Shown here one piece after another: positions 11,128-21,562 of a stretch of DNA of 64,000 bases. Below the pieces are notes generated by a model. It was not told the origin of the DNA. It searched no databases and saw only the letters and a list, made by a program, of their open reading frames with translations. Made by a program: the position numbers and the translations under genes. The stretch is taken from contig JAGVRJ010000012.1 in NCBI GenBank assembly GCA_019059635.1, positions 930,001 through 994,000 of the forward strand, given 5' to 3'. The first letter of the stretch is position 1; every line of letters begins with the position of its first letter. This stretch comes from Proales similis (taxonomy: Eukaryota > Rotifera > Eurotatoria > Ploima > Proalidae).

Positions 11128-13499
11128 ATGATGGACGCTAACGTGTTTACCTGGGCAGACTATACGGTATTCGGTTTGATGCTGGCAATAAGTGGTGCCA
11201 TCGGCCTGTACTGTGGCTGGGTAGACCGGAAGAAGGCGTCGACCAAGGACTACTTGTTCGGCGGAGGCCAACTGAACGTAAGTCGCTTTTGGCCCAGGTT
11301 GCGCAGAGCACTGGCTGATTGGATTGGTGATTTGACGCTTAGATCATTCCGGTGGGAATCTCGATCCTGGGCAGCTTCATATCGGCGATCGGAATCCTTG
11401 GCGTGCCGTGGGAGGTCTACCGATTCGGAACTATGTATTGGCTCTCGCTGGTCTCTTATTGTGCGGCTCAGGTTGTGGCAGCAGTGGTGTTCATCCCGCT
11501 GTTCCACAGACTCAAGTTGGCGAGCGCCTACGAATACTTTGAGCACAGGTTTAACGGAGCAGTGAGAACGTTCGCTTCGATGGTTTTCGTCCTTCAGATG
11601 GTAGGCGGCTCACTTGCCGATCGACCTGTAGGAAGCTCTCTCATTTTTCAAGTTCCTCTATATGGCAGTGGCCTTGTACACGCCGGCGTTGGCGATTGAG
11701 CAAGTGACGAAATTCCCTCTCCTCCTGTCGATTCGTAAGTAGAGTGTTTGAGGAAATTGCCAGAGCCAGAACTCAACAGACGATAAGTGGGCACCGGAAC
11801 AATCTGCCTGGTCTACACAGTGATTGGCGGAATGAAGGTGAGTAGCTGAGGTCTCGGTTGGTCTGTTCGCACGCTTATCGCCCATCAGGCAACCGTCTGG
11901 ACCGACACGTTCCAAGTCGGAGTCATGTTCCTCGGTAAGACAGTCGCGGGCCCGATCAGTTGGCATTATAACTGACCATTCAAAGGCCTGATTGTGATCA
12001 TCATCAAGGGAGCCTTGAGCGTGGAAGGCGGAGCCCCAGAAGTTTGGAGGCGATTGGAGTCGACCGGAAGGATCGAGTTTTTCGAGTAAGCGCCACTTTC
12101 ACTTTTAAGGAATAACTTTCCCAATCAAAGTGACCGAATCTGGTAGCTTCGATATCACCCCGTTCAAGAGGCACACGTTCTGGGCCATCATAATCGGAGG
12201 CTTCTTCAACGAGATGACCGTCTACGGCTCAAACCAAGGAACCATTCAGCGCTACTTGTCTGTGCCCAAGTGGACAGATGCTCTCAAGTGAATTTCTATC
12301 ACCCTCAGTTTGGAAGTCCCGAGTCTGAAACAATCATGGCCAGGGCTCTTATGGTGAACCTGGTCGGAGGTGTCAGTCTCATATCACTGACTGTCCTCGC
12401 CGGCATGGTCGCGTTCGCAAAGTATTCCGAATGCGATGTGCTGTCGACCGGCAAGATCGACAAGGGAGAGCAGATGCTGCCGTTCTACGTCATCGACAAG
12501 GATATTCTGGGCGCCATCCCTGGTCTGCCGGGCCTCTTCATCGCGACAATTTACAGCGCTGCACTGAGGTGAGACCGTTGTGACACGCCTATCGTCCCCA
12601 TCCGACCAACTCTTTACGTCTGAAGCACCATCTCCACGGGAATGAACTCGCTGGCTGCGGTGACTATCAACGACTTTGTAAAGCCACTCTACCTGTACAC
12701 CAAAGGCCGGCCGATGAGCGAGTCCCGCGCAACGAACGTGTCCCGTCTGCTCGGTAGGATTCCTTGCTGTCCTCTGTTGCCCGTTTGTCTAATGAGCGTA
12801 GCCTTGGGTTTCGGAGCGGGCTCGATCGGACTCGCGTACTTGTGCCAGTACGTGAACGACACGGTTCTGCAGATCACCCTCGGTCTGTTCGGTCTGTTTG
12901 GCGGTCCGCTCCTGGCCGCGTTCGCCATGGGCATGTTCCTGCCGTTCGTCAACTGGGTCGGAGTGCTTGCCGGTCTGGTGGTGAGTTCTGGCGTCAACTT
13001 GTGGATCGGTGTCGGCGCCATATTCTACGGCAAAGCGACCGGCGTCAAGCCCTTGTCCATCGACGGATGTCCCTTCAATACCACCCTGGTGCGGCCACTT
13101 CCTCTTCTCGACGAGCCCGTGTATGCCTTGTTTTTCCTCACTCTTTCTTTATGTGGTTCTTTGAATCTGAACTATCACTAGTGAACCGTCCATTTACCGC
13201 ATCTCCTACAAATACTACTCGTTGGTGGCCGTCATTATTAGCTTAACGATTGCCATACCGGTCAGCTTGCTGGTTAAACGGCTTGCAATCATAGAACCCC
13301 CTGAAGTTGATATGAACTACATATTGGACATTTCCCCGTTTAAAAAAAGGAACCAAGTCTCATCTGAGTATAAAACCGAGATTATAGACGATGTACGTCC
13401 ATTGCTTCTTTGCCCTCACATTTTATTCAACTCCATTTTTTGTTTCAGGTAGAGCAGGAAGATCCAAAGAAAATTCTTAAAGAAGTCACTCCCCTTTGA
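11128..13499 (+). CDS. Sodium-coupled solute transporter, SLC5 family, copy B
   Basis: Exons: 11128-11277, 11343-11600, 11653-11734, 11788-11837, 11889-11934, 11986-12085, 12147-12269, 12317-12568, 12626-12753, 12802-13120, 13182-13392 and 13449-13499. They join in frame to 589 residues, the normal SLC5 size (13 membrane helices, N-terminus outside by family precedent). Motifs are as in copy A. Exon 1 begins MMDANVFTWADYTVFG, distinct from copy A (MLRNENIFTFTDYTVFG), and the last two exons encode a different cytoplasmic tail ending in VTPL, which fits a class I PDZ ligand (S/T-x-hydrophobic). Every internal splice site is conserved with copy A at an offset of 3539. SLC5A8 in vertebrates also ends in a PDZ ligand, so the tail may serve localisation; this is inference. 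Confidence 0.92.
11200..13241 (+). repeat. Tandem repeat unit 2 (transporter copy B core)
   Basis: Partner of 7661-9703. Introns 1-7 look identical between the units; small clusters of differences appear in introns 8 and 9 and near the 3' end (for example at 12582-12615 and 13127-13175). Confidence 0.88.
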
Positions 13500-14075
13500 T
13501 CGCTTTTAGCCAATAAATTAGTGTCTGCTTGGATAAATCTTTTTGGTTGTGCTTTGTGATGAATTATTATTCTTGTCTTCTTATTATAATTCGTGTTCGG
13601 TTCACTATGGATACGGCTCAAGTTTGCGGGACACGAATTCTTTAGGTTTTTACACAATGGCGCACGTGATATCACAAATCCTCACCAGCGAATAATAAGC
13701 AAGCCATTGTTGTTTTTGGTATTTTATTATTTTTGCATCTGCGCTCGGCTAGTATCAACATGGAGCGTAGTTGAGGTGCGGATTGAACACAAAACTTCTC
13801 AATACCTTTCACTCCAATTATTAACGAATTAAACAAGTTTGCCTCACCATGGCGAACTGAGTCTGCGCCACAGCAGTGTTTCTACTCTGATGCGAACAAA
13901 TTTTTTTATTTTTAGTTGCAAATAATGGCACTGTGAGCAGAATGAGCAAAATTTCTACTGACAAACCCGAGAGTTTAATTGGAACCTGGGTAGGCAGATT
14001 TAGATAGAAAGTAGACTTGCTTTCATTTAACTTGAGATTTTTATTTTTCAACATAAAAAGTATCCGTCCGGTTTC
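13500..14075. other. Intergenic, no gene seen
   Basis: About 0.6 kb between transporter copy B and the next plus-strand gene. An AATAAA-like signal at about 13511-13516 probably serves polyadenylation of copy B. Nothing else is recognisable. Confidence 0.4.
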
Positions 14076-14967
14076 CATGGTAAGTTGCTCTCAATTCGTA
14101 TGGACTTGGCCAAGTGGTTTCATTTCATCGTCTGAAAAGGCCACTTCCGTTCAAAGTCACGTTCTGAGCAGTCGCAAACTTTTCGACAGCTAGCTAAGCC
14201 CGTTCCGCCCGAGAAGTTCAGCGTGCGACTAAGAGAAAACGCACTTAACCATGTGTTTTCTCATCACGACAATCGTCAGGCGTTTCTCAACGACTCGAAC
14301 GTTTTCGGCTCCGGAATGGGAAAAAAGAAAATTGAAAGCTTGAACAAGTCGATCTGGAATCCGGAGTTTATCGCATGGAGCGAGAAGAGCGGTCGAGATC
14401 AGTTCAAGAAGAGCGTGTACCAGAACGACTTTTGCCGCTTCTCACAGCCGTCTCGAATCTTGTCGGCCCGCAACTTGGCCGAACAGCGAAGCAAATCTGT
14501 TTATTCACTTGACTACAACAGCGCACCGGCCTGCTGGAACGAGGTAACCAGACTGACGCGAGAGGACAATTCATCGCGCTTTGGCTACACCAATCGCTGC
14601 AAAACGTCTATCGGTGAGCGTCTGAGTGTGGCCCATTGTTTGGTTTGGCATGACAGAGCGACTAAAGCAGCAGATTCAAGCTGATCGGCTTCAAATTCCA
14701 ATTCATGAATCTCTTGAGCAGCTTTTATTGACTTATTGGCTTTCATTCGTTACGCTATTCACTTTTACGCACAATAAAAACAAAAGCGTTCGCATTTTAA
14801 CAGACTCAGCAGTCTTTGGCTAATGCTCGTGAGATGATAAAAGAACTTGCATCAAAGTTGCGCTTGGTTGCATGCTGGTCGACCAGGCCTTGGAACAAGT
14901 AGAGCTCCAGTGCGAATCTGACTCGTTTGTGATTAGACAGAATACAAATTTGATTTTTGCAGCCTAA
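14076..14967 (+). CDS. Unrecognised charged/coiled-coil protein; 3' exons unresolved
   Basis: I do not recognise this gene. The best model starts with an exon that is only the start codon (14076-14078, ATG followed by a GTAAGT donor), then 14190-14613, then from 14657. It gives MLAKPVPPEKFS..., a basic region with many Asn, Ser and Arg, a stretch rich in aromatic residues and helical segments (IERLKQQIQ). Near 14811-14965 two helix-rich segments (TQQSLANAREMIKELASKL and VDQALEQVELQCESDSF) lie in different frames, so either another small intron or a 1-nt indel must join them. The second frame ends with a stop at 14965-14967, only 2 nt from the MTTP stop on the other strand. The pattern recalls tektin-like or axonemal coiled-coil proteins, but this is not a firm assignment. 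Confidence 0.5.
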
Positions 14968-14969
14968 GC

Positions 14970-17900
14970 TTACCTGGCGCTCGTCTTTCGATTGTTAAGT
15001 TTGAGGCAAACTTTGAAGGGCGAGGAGGCGAATTCCAAGCGACAGAAAAGTCCAATTGCAAACTCTTGGGTCAATCTCGTTCTCATCCGAATTGAAGTTC
15101 GACTATTCGATGTTAGAATCAAGTCATGTTCAAGGCGAAGAGAAACGCTGAAATTAACATCTCTAATAAGAACGATTTGGATAGGAGCATGCAGAGAGCA
15201 ATTTACCTCATTTGAGATTTAGTCTTGGATGTTTGATACCAAAGGCTCATTTCATTTGCAAGCTTAAGATCGATGCTCGATACGCCGATTAGGCTGGAGC
15301 CAAATGAAACCCCATTCATCAAACGGAAATTAAATTTCTCGTCAATGAACTTGAAGTTTGAATTAAATATCGATTTGGGCGTGCTGGGCAACTGCCAGAT
15401 CAATGACAGAAGACTGCTGTAGCTATCAAACAGCCGAATGATGCGAATCTTTCTTCCCAGCAAGCTGAAATGAACACTGGCGCTTGGCTCTCTTCGTATC
15501 TCATCTCCCGACTGAGCGCTTTTGTCCCAAGCTAAGCTGTTACCGAAAAACTCCAGCTGCTTAGGCATTTAAAAACTTTGTCGTCTATCAAGCGTTGAGG
15601 TCTGCTCACCCGAAGCAAATCCTGGAGAAGGTCAGATTGATTTTGTTGATGCAAAAGAGCGATTTCAAACGTCTTGAGACCTCCGTCATTTGCGTAGAGT
15701 TGCTTCAATTCAAAGCGGAAGTCATCTTTTCGATTTGCTTAAACATAATTCAGCAAGTAAATTCTCAAGCACGCTTCTCACCTCCAAGCTGTCCGAATGA
15801 ATAGGACGATAATGCGCTTGAGATGAAGAAAGTGAAACGATCCGCTCTAACCAAGCTGTTGTTCAGAATGTTTTCGATTGTGGCTCTGAGTTCATATCTG
15901 GGTCAAGGATTTGAGTATTGGACACATTTGAAATGTTCTGTTCTTGCCTCAAGTTTTGGTCGACGATCATTTTGGATCTTATGAGGCTTTTGGCCAGATG
16001 GCAAAACTCCGAGTCAATAATAGCCGAGTAATTCCCAACGAAGAGGTCGCACTCATTTCGTAGAGCGAAAAACATGTTCTGGGCATAGACTGCACTTTCC
16101 TCGACATTCTGATTCATTTTTGAAAGAATCAGCTCAAGCGCTAAGACTCGGTGCTCAGACTGCAGTTTATAAGTGCCGCCCAAAAATATCTCGTTCAATA
16201 TCCGAGCTGTGCCCGAGTCAAAAACGGCCAAGGTTTTAATTGATTTTAAACCGACTAGACACAAGTCGGCGTCGGCTGAGCACAGGTCACTTAGGCTCAA
16301 AATGCCAAGTCGACGCGCGTTTCGAATCGCTTCCAGAGAGGTGATTGTCTTTGATTTATCACTGAAATCGATTTCAGTAAGTTGGTCTATGTAGCGATTC
16401 AGATCGACCTCAGCGAGAGCTTTTTGCCTGCCTAACACGGCGCCCAAGACAAGCTTGGCCTTTTCTTTTGCGTCGACCACAGGTAAACGTTCACTATGCG
16501 ACACTAACAGATGGATAGAGTGCACAAGTACACTGTTCTGCTGTAACGATATGGAAGCAGATTGAAGGAAGCGCTCGATGTTAGCTGCTTGGCTAAAACC
16601 GATTGGTTTTTTGTTCTCCAAACCCTCAATGCCAATATGTCGACTCAAAGCCTGATGAAGGCAGGACGAATTAGAGGCCAAGATCGCGTCTATTAGCACT
16701 GAACTGAAAATTGAATTCATTCACTTGCGGTCTGAATTGAGGCGAATAAGCAAATTCGAACCTGATTTTCTCATCTCTAGAACTAGCTACAATATCAAAT
16801 AAATCGCTCAAGGCGTCGACGTTCTCTGGACCCAAGGATTCAAAGTATTTACTAAACTCCATAAAAAGGCGCGCCATTTGAGAAGAGCCAAACTCGACAC
16901 GTTTGCGCAGATATTTTAGTTTTTTGTCCAATTCAGTTCGACTCTTTACAAAATTAGACACATTTGACGAAATTTGGCATATTTGATAAACTATTTGAAT
17001 TCAACAAACCAAATGGTATTTGAGCAATGCAGTTGCTGAATTCAGCTGCTCATACAACTTGACTGTTCTAAAATCAGCTGGTTCTTTTTGATTGAAGTTT
17101 ATCTCTTCTTCGTTTAGAAGCTCGATTGCCTGCCTTTTCAAGCAGCGAAAAGAAAATGAAGAAATAGCAAGTGAACATTCGGCCAAGTCGCTCTCACCAT
17201 GATTCGATCTTGTGAGAAATTTCCTGATTAAATTTCGACCTCAAATAAATTGTTTCATTCGAGCGAACAGAATTGATCGTGTTTTCAGTTAGCTGAACTT
17301 GCGCCCTCACTTGACGGCCTAGTTTTGATACCTTGAAGCGGACTAGAGCCTCGAGTTGGTTGTTTTAGAATTATGATTCAGCTCACCTGGTTGGTACGCT
17401 CATTATCTAACATTTCACATTCGTCCACGCTGCGAATAGAGTAGGATCGGCTTTGATTGTGGTGAGTTGACAACTGCTTCTCCGTCGGACACGAAACCTT
17501 TGCCGCAAGCGAGTAGAACGCCAATTCGAGGAATATCTTGCCTCAAATCTACCTGGCTCTGACCAAGGTCCGAATCGAACAGTTGAGCGATTCCTCTCCA
17601 CAGTAGCTCGCCCTCTAAACCTTGACCTTTTACTTTTAACTTTTCAATTTTCATATTTCGCCGATCGTATTCAAACGCAATCTGCATTTGGGCAAACTCT
17701 TCGACCACTTTAAGATCGACCAAGTCGGAGCTAAGAATTTTTTTGACCTTATAAGAGTCTTATGTCTGTTTAAAACTATGAGAGGCGACAAGAGACGAGA
17801 ACTTTACCCGGCATGAGACAGATTTTTCGCCAACATCGCATTCAATATGAGTGTGAAGCACGGAGCTGTCGATTAAGGTAGGCCGTCGGTAAGGCGTGAG

Positions 17901-17999
17901 TTGGATTCCAGTCTGGTAATCATACAAAATTCGTTTGACAGGCTCAAAAGCCGCACTGAAACTCAAGGTCAAAAGGCAGCACAGAATACGTGTAAGCAT
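14970..17999 (-). CDS. MTTP: Microsomal triglyceride transfer protein, large subunit
   Basis: Eleven exons (high to low): 17999-17808, 17747-17553, 17497-17387, 17331-17198, 17133-17010, 16943-16762, 16703-15948, 15885-15782, 15737-15610, 15559-15207, 15147-14970. They join to about 818 residues (human MTTP 894). A signal peptide (MLTRILCCLLTLSFSAAF) is followed by a vitellogenin/lipovitellin-type N-domain with the paired cysteines of VSCPTEK...VDECEM, the helical domain (exons 5-7) and the C-terminal lipid-binding sheet. That sheet includes NEMSLWYQTSKTK, which lines up with the human EFSLWYRESKT region, and a close match up to the human FLVCMQM segment. MTTP loads lipid onto apolipoproteins in the ER as a heterodimer with protein disulfide isomerase. 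Intron 7 (15886-15947) needs a GC-AG pair. The protein ends about 60 residues earlier than in vertebrates. Confidence 0.88.
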
Positions 18000-18266
18000 T
18001 TAGACGTAGCTAGAGGGGACTGAGAGAGACATGCGAGTAGGCGAACTGCATAAATGTTGACTATCGCCAGGTGTGCGTTCGTCTGAGTGTATTCATAAAC
18101 TCTCTCAAGTGCTTCTCGAGAGCACTCCATTCAAAGGCTTTATCGGCATTGAACGGTGGAAATGGCCAGCTCGCCGACCGCAGATTATTTTTGCGTCTAA
18201 ATTCAAATCCTGGACTGACTTTTTTTCTGTTCTCAATTAATCAATTCATGCGTTTATGTTTTTTTT

Positions 18267-18963
18267 TTAATTTGACTTTTTATTTTTATTTTTTATCTTC
18301 TGACGACGAAACTTCTTGGCCGATTTGGAATTGTGAGATTGAATTGTTTTCTTAGCGTTTTTCTTCTTCTTGCCCGAGTCAAGAATGAGTTTACGCTTTT
18401 TCTCCAGTTTCTGGAGGCGATCAGTGATTGCGGAGGTCTGCTTTGTCAATTGGCTCTTGGACAATGCCACTTGAGCGTCGGCTTTTTCCGACTGTTCCAT
18501 AGATGGCACCTTTCCATCGTCATCGTGACCACTGGCCTCCGGCAAGCCGCTTGAAAAGTCCGAGATCACAATTGTGCTCGTCTCGTCCTCGATCACTTTC
18601 TGCTTGGTAAGCTTGACTTGATTGAATGTCGGAAGACCGGCCTTTTCGTACTCTTTCTGAATGGCCATTGCTTTCTGAAGAGCAAATTTTCATTTGAGAA
18701 AACAAGTCCAATGTGCTGTGTCGACTTACAAGTTCGCGCTGTCGCTTCTTTTCCTGCCTGATCTTTTCCTCGAGCTCCTTTTCGGCCTTTTTCTTTCGAT
18801 CGAGTTTCCTTTTTCGGAAACCGAGCAGATAATCCCTTTTAAAGGCAAAATTGACAACAATTGTGAATGGAGGAGGAAAAAAATTCTTTTACGCTCGCTT
18901 CTCTTCGTCGAAAACTACTTCGCTTTTTGCAGCATCGCCTTTTTTCTTTGAATTCCTGACCAT
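18267..18963 (-). CDS. NOL12: Nucleolar protein 12 (NOL12 / Nop25 family)
   Basis: Exons 18963-18893, 18835-18730 and 18674-18267 join to 194 residues. The N-terminus has the family core: FDEEKRADYLLGFRKRKLDRKKKA, here about residues 17-41, equal to the human FDEEKRREYLTGFHKRKVERKKA segment (shown in parts: FDEEKRADYLLGF, then RKRKLDRKKKA). A charged coiled coil follows, then an acidic middle, and a very Lys-rich C-terminus typical of a nucleolar RNA-binding protein. The family acts in pre-rRNA processing (Rrp17/Nop25). Both introns are about 55-57 nt. It is divergent from NUDC with 0.6 kb between, and lies 268 nt downstream of the start of MTTP on the same strand. Confidence 0.88.
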
Positions 18964-19564
18964 TTTCTAGTCGACAAAACGTTTGCGCGCGCGAATCATA
19001 GACAAGTATCTACTCTATCGCAAATCATAGTAGTTAAAATTTTGAACGCATAATTACTCTGCACTGTCCGGTCTTATCTAAGTTCGCAAATCAAAATTGC
19101 TGGTTTCAGGCTATTTAAAGACTCAAACCAATACTGTCTAGAATTTTATCGTCACGAGATTGGCTCACGAAAGATGCTGAATGTCGCCGGCTGGGTAAGA
19201 TCGAATGGGCGCCGAAAAAAATGTTCGGTTGGCTCTGTTAGGCAGATTGGTTGCTGGCATTTTCTACCAGATTCTTGGATGCCTGGCAATGAGATTCCCA
19301 GAATCGATAAGAACCTTCCAGGAAGGAAACCTCGATCTACCGTCAAGTCCTAAAAATACGAGCCAATTGCCAGTTTTTGATCAAAAACCGCATAAAAGAC
19401 AAATTGACGCGTATTAGGGGGTCTTTTTCTAGAAACTGTTCGAATTTCTCGCTCATTTACATTAAGCGCTCGGCAACCAGCACATACTATTGATTGTGAA
19501 GATCAGAGAAATTGAAGAGAATTTCACGTTCAAAACTTGATTCGATCAAGCAAAGTCAGAGAAA

Positions 19565-20524
19565 ATGAGCGACGAGGAAAAATTTGACGGAATGCTGTTC
19601 ACTTTGGCTCAGCAGCATCCGGGAGGTATCAGCGAGGTCCTCGACACATTTTTCGGCTTTTTGGCGCGAAAAACCGATTTTTTCGTCGGAGGCCAAAAGG
19701 GCCTAGCCGAGGAAATGGTGATGGACAAGTTCCGAAAGCATGAGCAGACGGCTCGAAAAAGGCACGAGAAAGAGACAGCCGAGCGAGAGGAGGCCGACCG
19801 TATCAGAAAGGAAAAGCTGAGGAAAAAACGAGAGGAAGAAGAGCTGGCTGCTCAGTCGTCCAAAATCGTTGAGGTCACTGAAGAGGAGGCTCAACGAATT
19901 GAGAAGATGAACGAAGAAAAGAAGCAGACTTTGCCAAGCCAAGTCGAGTCTAAGAAGGAAGACCAAGACGAAGAGCATGAGGAAGAGGACGCCGAGGACA
20001 AAGGAAAGCTGAAGCCCAACTCGGGAAATGGCGCCGACTTGGACAAATATCGATGGACTCAAACTCTGCAGGACATTGAACTTTACATTCCAGTTGGACC
20101 CCCAAGAGTCAGAGCCAAAGAATGCTTCATCGAGATCCAGAAAAATCGGCTAAAAGTAAAATGCCGCGACAATCTGATCGTCGACGACTTGCTGGACCAT
20201 TCGGTCAAGACCGAAGAGTGCTCTTGGACGCTAGATGACGGCAAGATAATTCAAATTCATTTGGAGAAAATCAATCAAATGGAGTGGTGGAGCCGCTTAG
20301 TCAAGTCAGATCCGGAGATCAACACGCGCAAGGTAAATCCAGAAAACTCAAAATTGTCCGACCTGGACGGCGAGACCCGATCGATGGTTGAGAAAATGAT
20401 GTACGATCAACGCCAAAAAGAGCTCGGCTTGCCAACTTCCGACGAACAAAAGAAGCAGGACGTGTTGAAGAACTTTATGAAGGCCCATCCAGAGATGGAT
20501 TTTTCCAAGTGTAAATTCAACTAG
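19565..20524 (+). CDS. NUDC: Nuclear migration protein NudC, intronless
   Basis: A single exon of 319 residues (human NUDC 331). It starts EEKFDGMLFTLAQQHPGGI, the NudC N-terminal domain (about 6-60), then a long charged coiled coil (65-145) rich in Glu and Lys, and the CS/p23-like domain (about 160-260) beginning YRWTQTLQDIELYIPV with WTLDDGK near its end. The conserved tail KNFMKAHPEMDFSKCKFN closes the protein. NudC is a co-chaperone of HSP90 and a partner of LIS1/dynein in nuclear movement and mitosis. The ATG at 19565 has a Kozak-like AAAATG context. A poly(A) signal AATAAA lies at about 20557. Confidence 0.97.
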   Translation: MSDEEKFDGMLFTLAQQHPGGISEVLDTFFGFLARKTDFFVGGQKGLAEEMVMDKFRKHEQTARKRHEKETAEREEADRIRKEKLRKKREEEELAAQSSKIVEVTEEEAQRIEKMNEEKKQTLPSQVESKKEDQDEEHEEEDAEDKGKLKPNSGNGADLDKYRWTQTLQDIELYIPVGPPRVRAKECFIEIQKNRLKVKCRDNLIVDDLLDHSVKTEECSWTLDDGKIIQIHLEKINQMEWWSRLVKSDPEINTRKVNPENSKLSDLDGETRSMVEKMMYDQRQKELGLPTSDEQKKQDVLKNFMKAHPEMDFSKCKFN

Positions 20525-21562
20525 CCCAAGATCCTTTGACAAAACATAAGCAAAAGAAAATAAAGCAAACTACCAAATCGATTTTCTATTTATAAATTAA
20601 TAAATTATCGTAATAACTATTTTTTGAGCAAATATCGGAAAAAGAAATATCGTGTATTTTACCGACATTTTCTCTAATAAGTTTAAACCTTTCATCAATT
20701 TCATTCAAAGTATTCTTCAATTCCATTATGTTGAATGCTCGTTTTAATTTTTCTTCGGGTTAAGGGAAATCTTGTTTTATATCTGCAATAACCACATCTT
20801 AATCATCTTAAACTTCTATAAAATTCTTATTTTCAACTTGAAGCTCCCAGTCCGACTTGCGACCGGAGAATCTATTGGGTTAGAGTTTTTATCTTCTAAT
20901 AAAGACAAATTGTATGGCACCAGAGATGGATTTTTCAAAGTGTAAATACAGTTGAAAAGCGACAAAAATTCCAACCGTTATCCAGCTGTTAACCGAAAAT
21001 CTCTTTATATCTATTAACCAGAGCATTGTTTTCTATTAAAATAAACCCGATACTTAATTTTAACGACTCAGGAGGGACTAGGGCTTCAGTTTGGGTCTAA
21101 TCTAACCTGATGCGTCCCGAGACTGTGGTCTGTGTGGTCTAGCAAGGGTCTACTGGTAGATTGGTAATAAATGACTCGTTCGACCTTATCAGACCGGAAG
21201 AGACGCAACTTCCGTCTGCCTTCATGAACTAACTAATGCCCAGCCCACTCTCACTCGGCCTCTCTCTCTCTCTCTAGGAGACGCATTTTATTGTTTAGAG
21301 CTTTAGAAAATACATTTAGCTTTTGAATTAATAAATAAAACCGATTAGATAGATAGATGAATAAGATTGGGATGCCGATCTGAATTGGCTAAATTTGACT
21401 TTTTTTGTTGTTTTTGTTTGGATTACGATAACTAAACGCGGGCCTAATTGAACACAAAATAAAGATGAGATATCTTTAGTATATAAATAGGGTTTATGAA
21501 TTTTGATTGCGATTGATTAAATGACTTGTTTTGAGATGAGCTGTTCACCGTTTCAAAGCAGT
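20525..21562. other. Intergenic with a NUDC 3'-end relic
   Basis: About 1 kb between NUDC and the PHM gene. It is AT-rich and carries a short CT microsatellite at about 21260-21275. Besides the relic at 20917-20957 no coding potential is visible. Confidence 0.5.
20917..20957 (+). pseudogene. Relic of the NUDC 3' coding end
   Basis: About 35-40 nt that closely match the last codons and stop region of NUDC (20491-20524): the codons for PEMDFSKCK are readable, followed by TACAG and a stop. One or two substitutions and a changed stop context separate it from the source. It lies about 430 nt downstream of the real end, in the same orientation. It looks like the surviving end of a duplicated NUDC 3' segment. 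Confidence 0.55.

Noticed and set aside
19174-19353. A 59-residue frame upstream of NUDC (starts MLNVAGW) with an apparent 47-nt intron
   Set aside because: No family recognised, and in the spliced form a stop follows soon. It lies in the NOL12-NUDC promoter interval and is within chance length.
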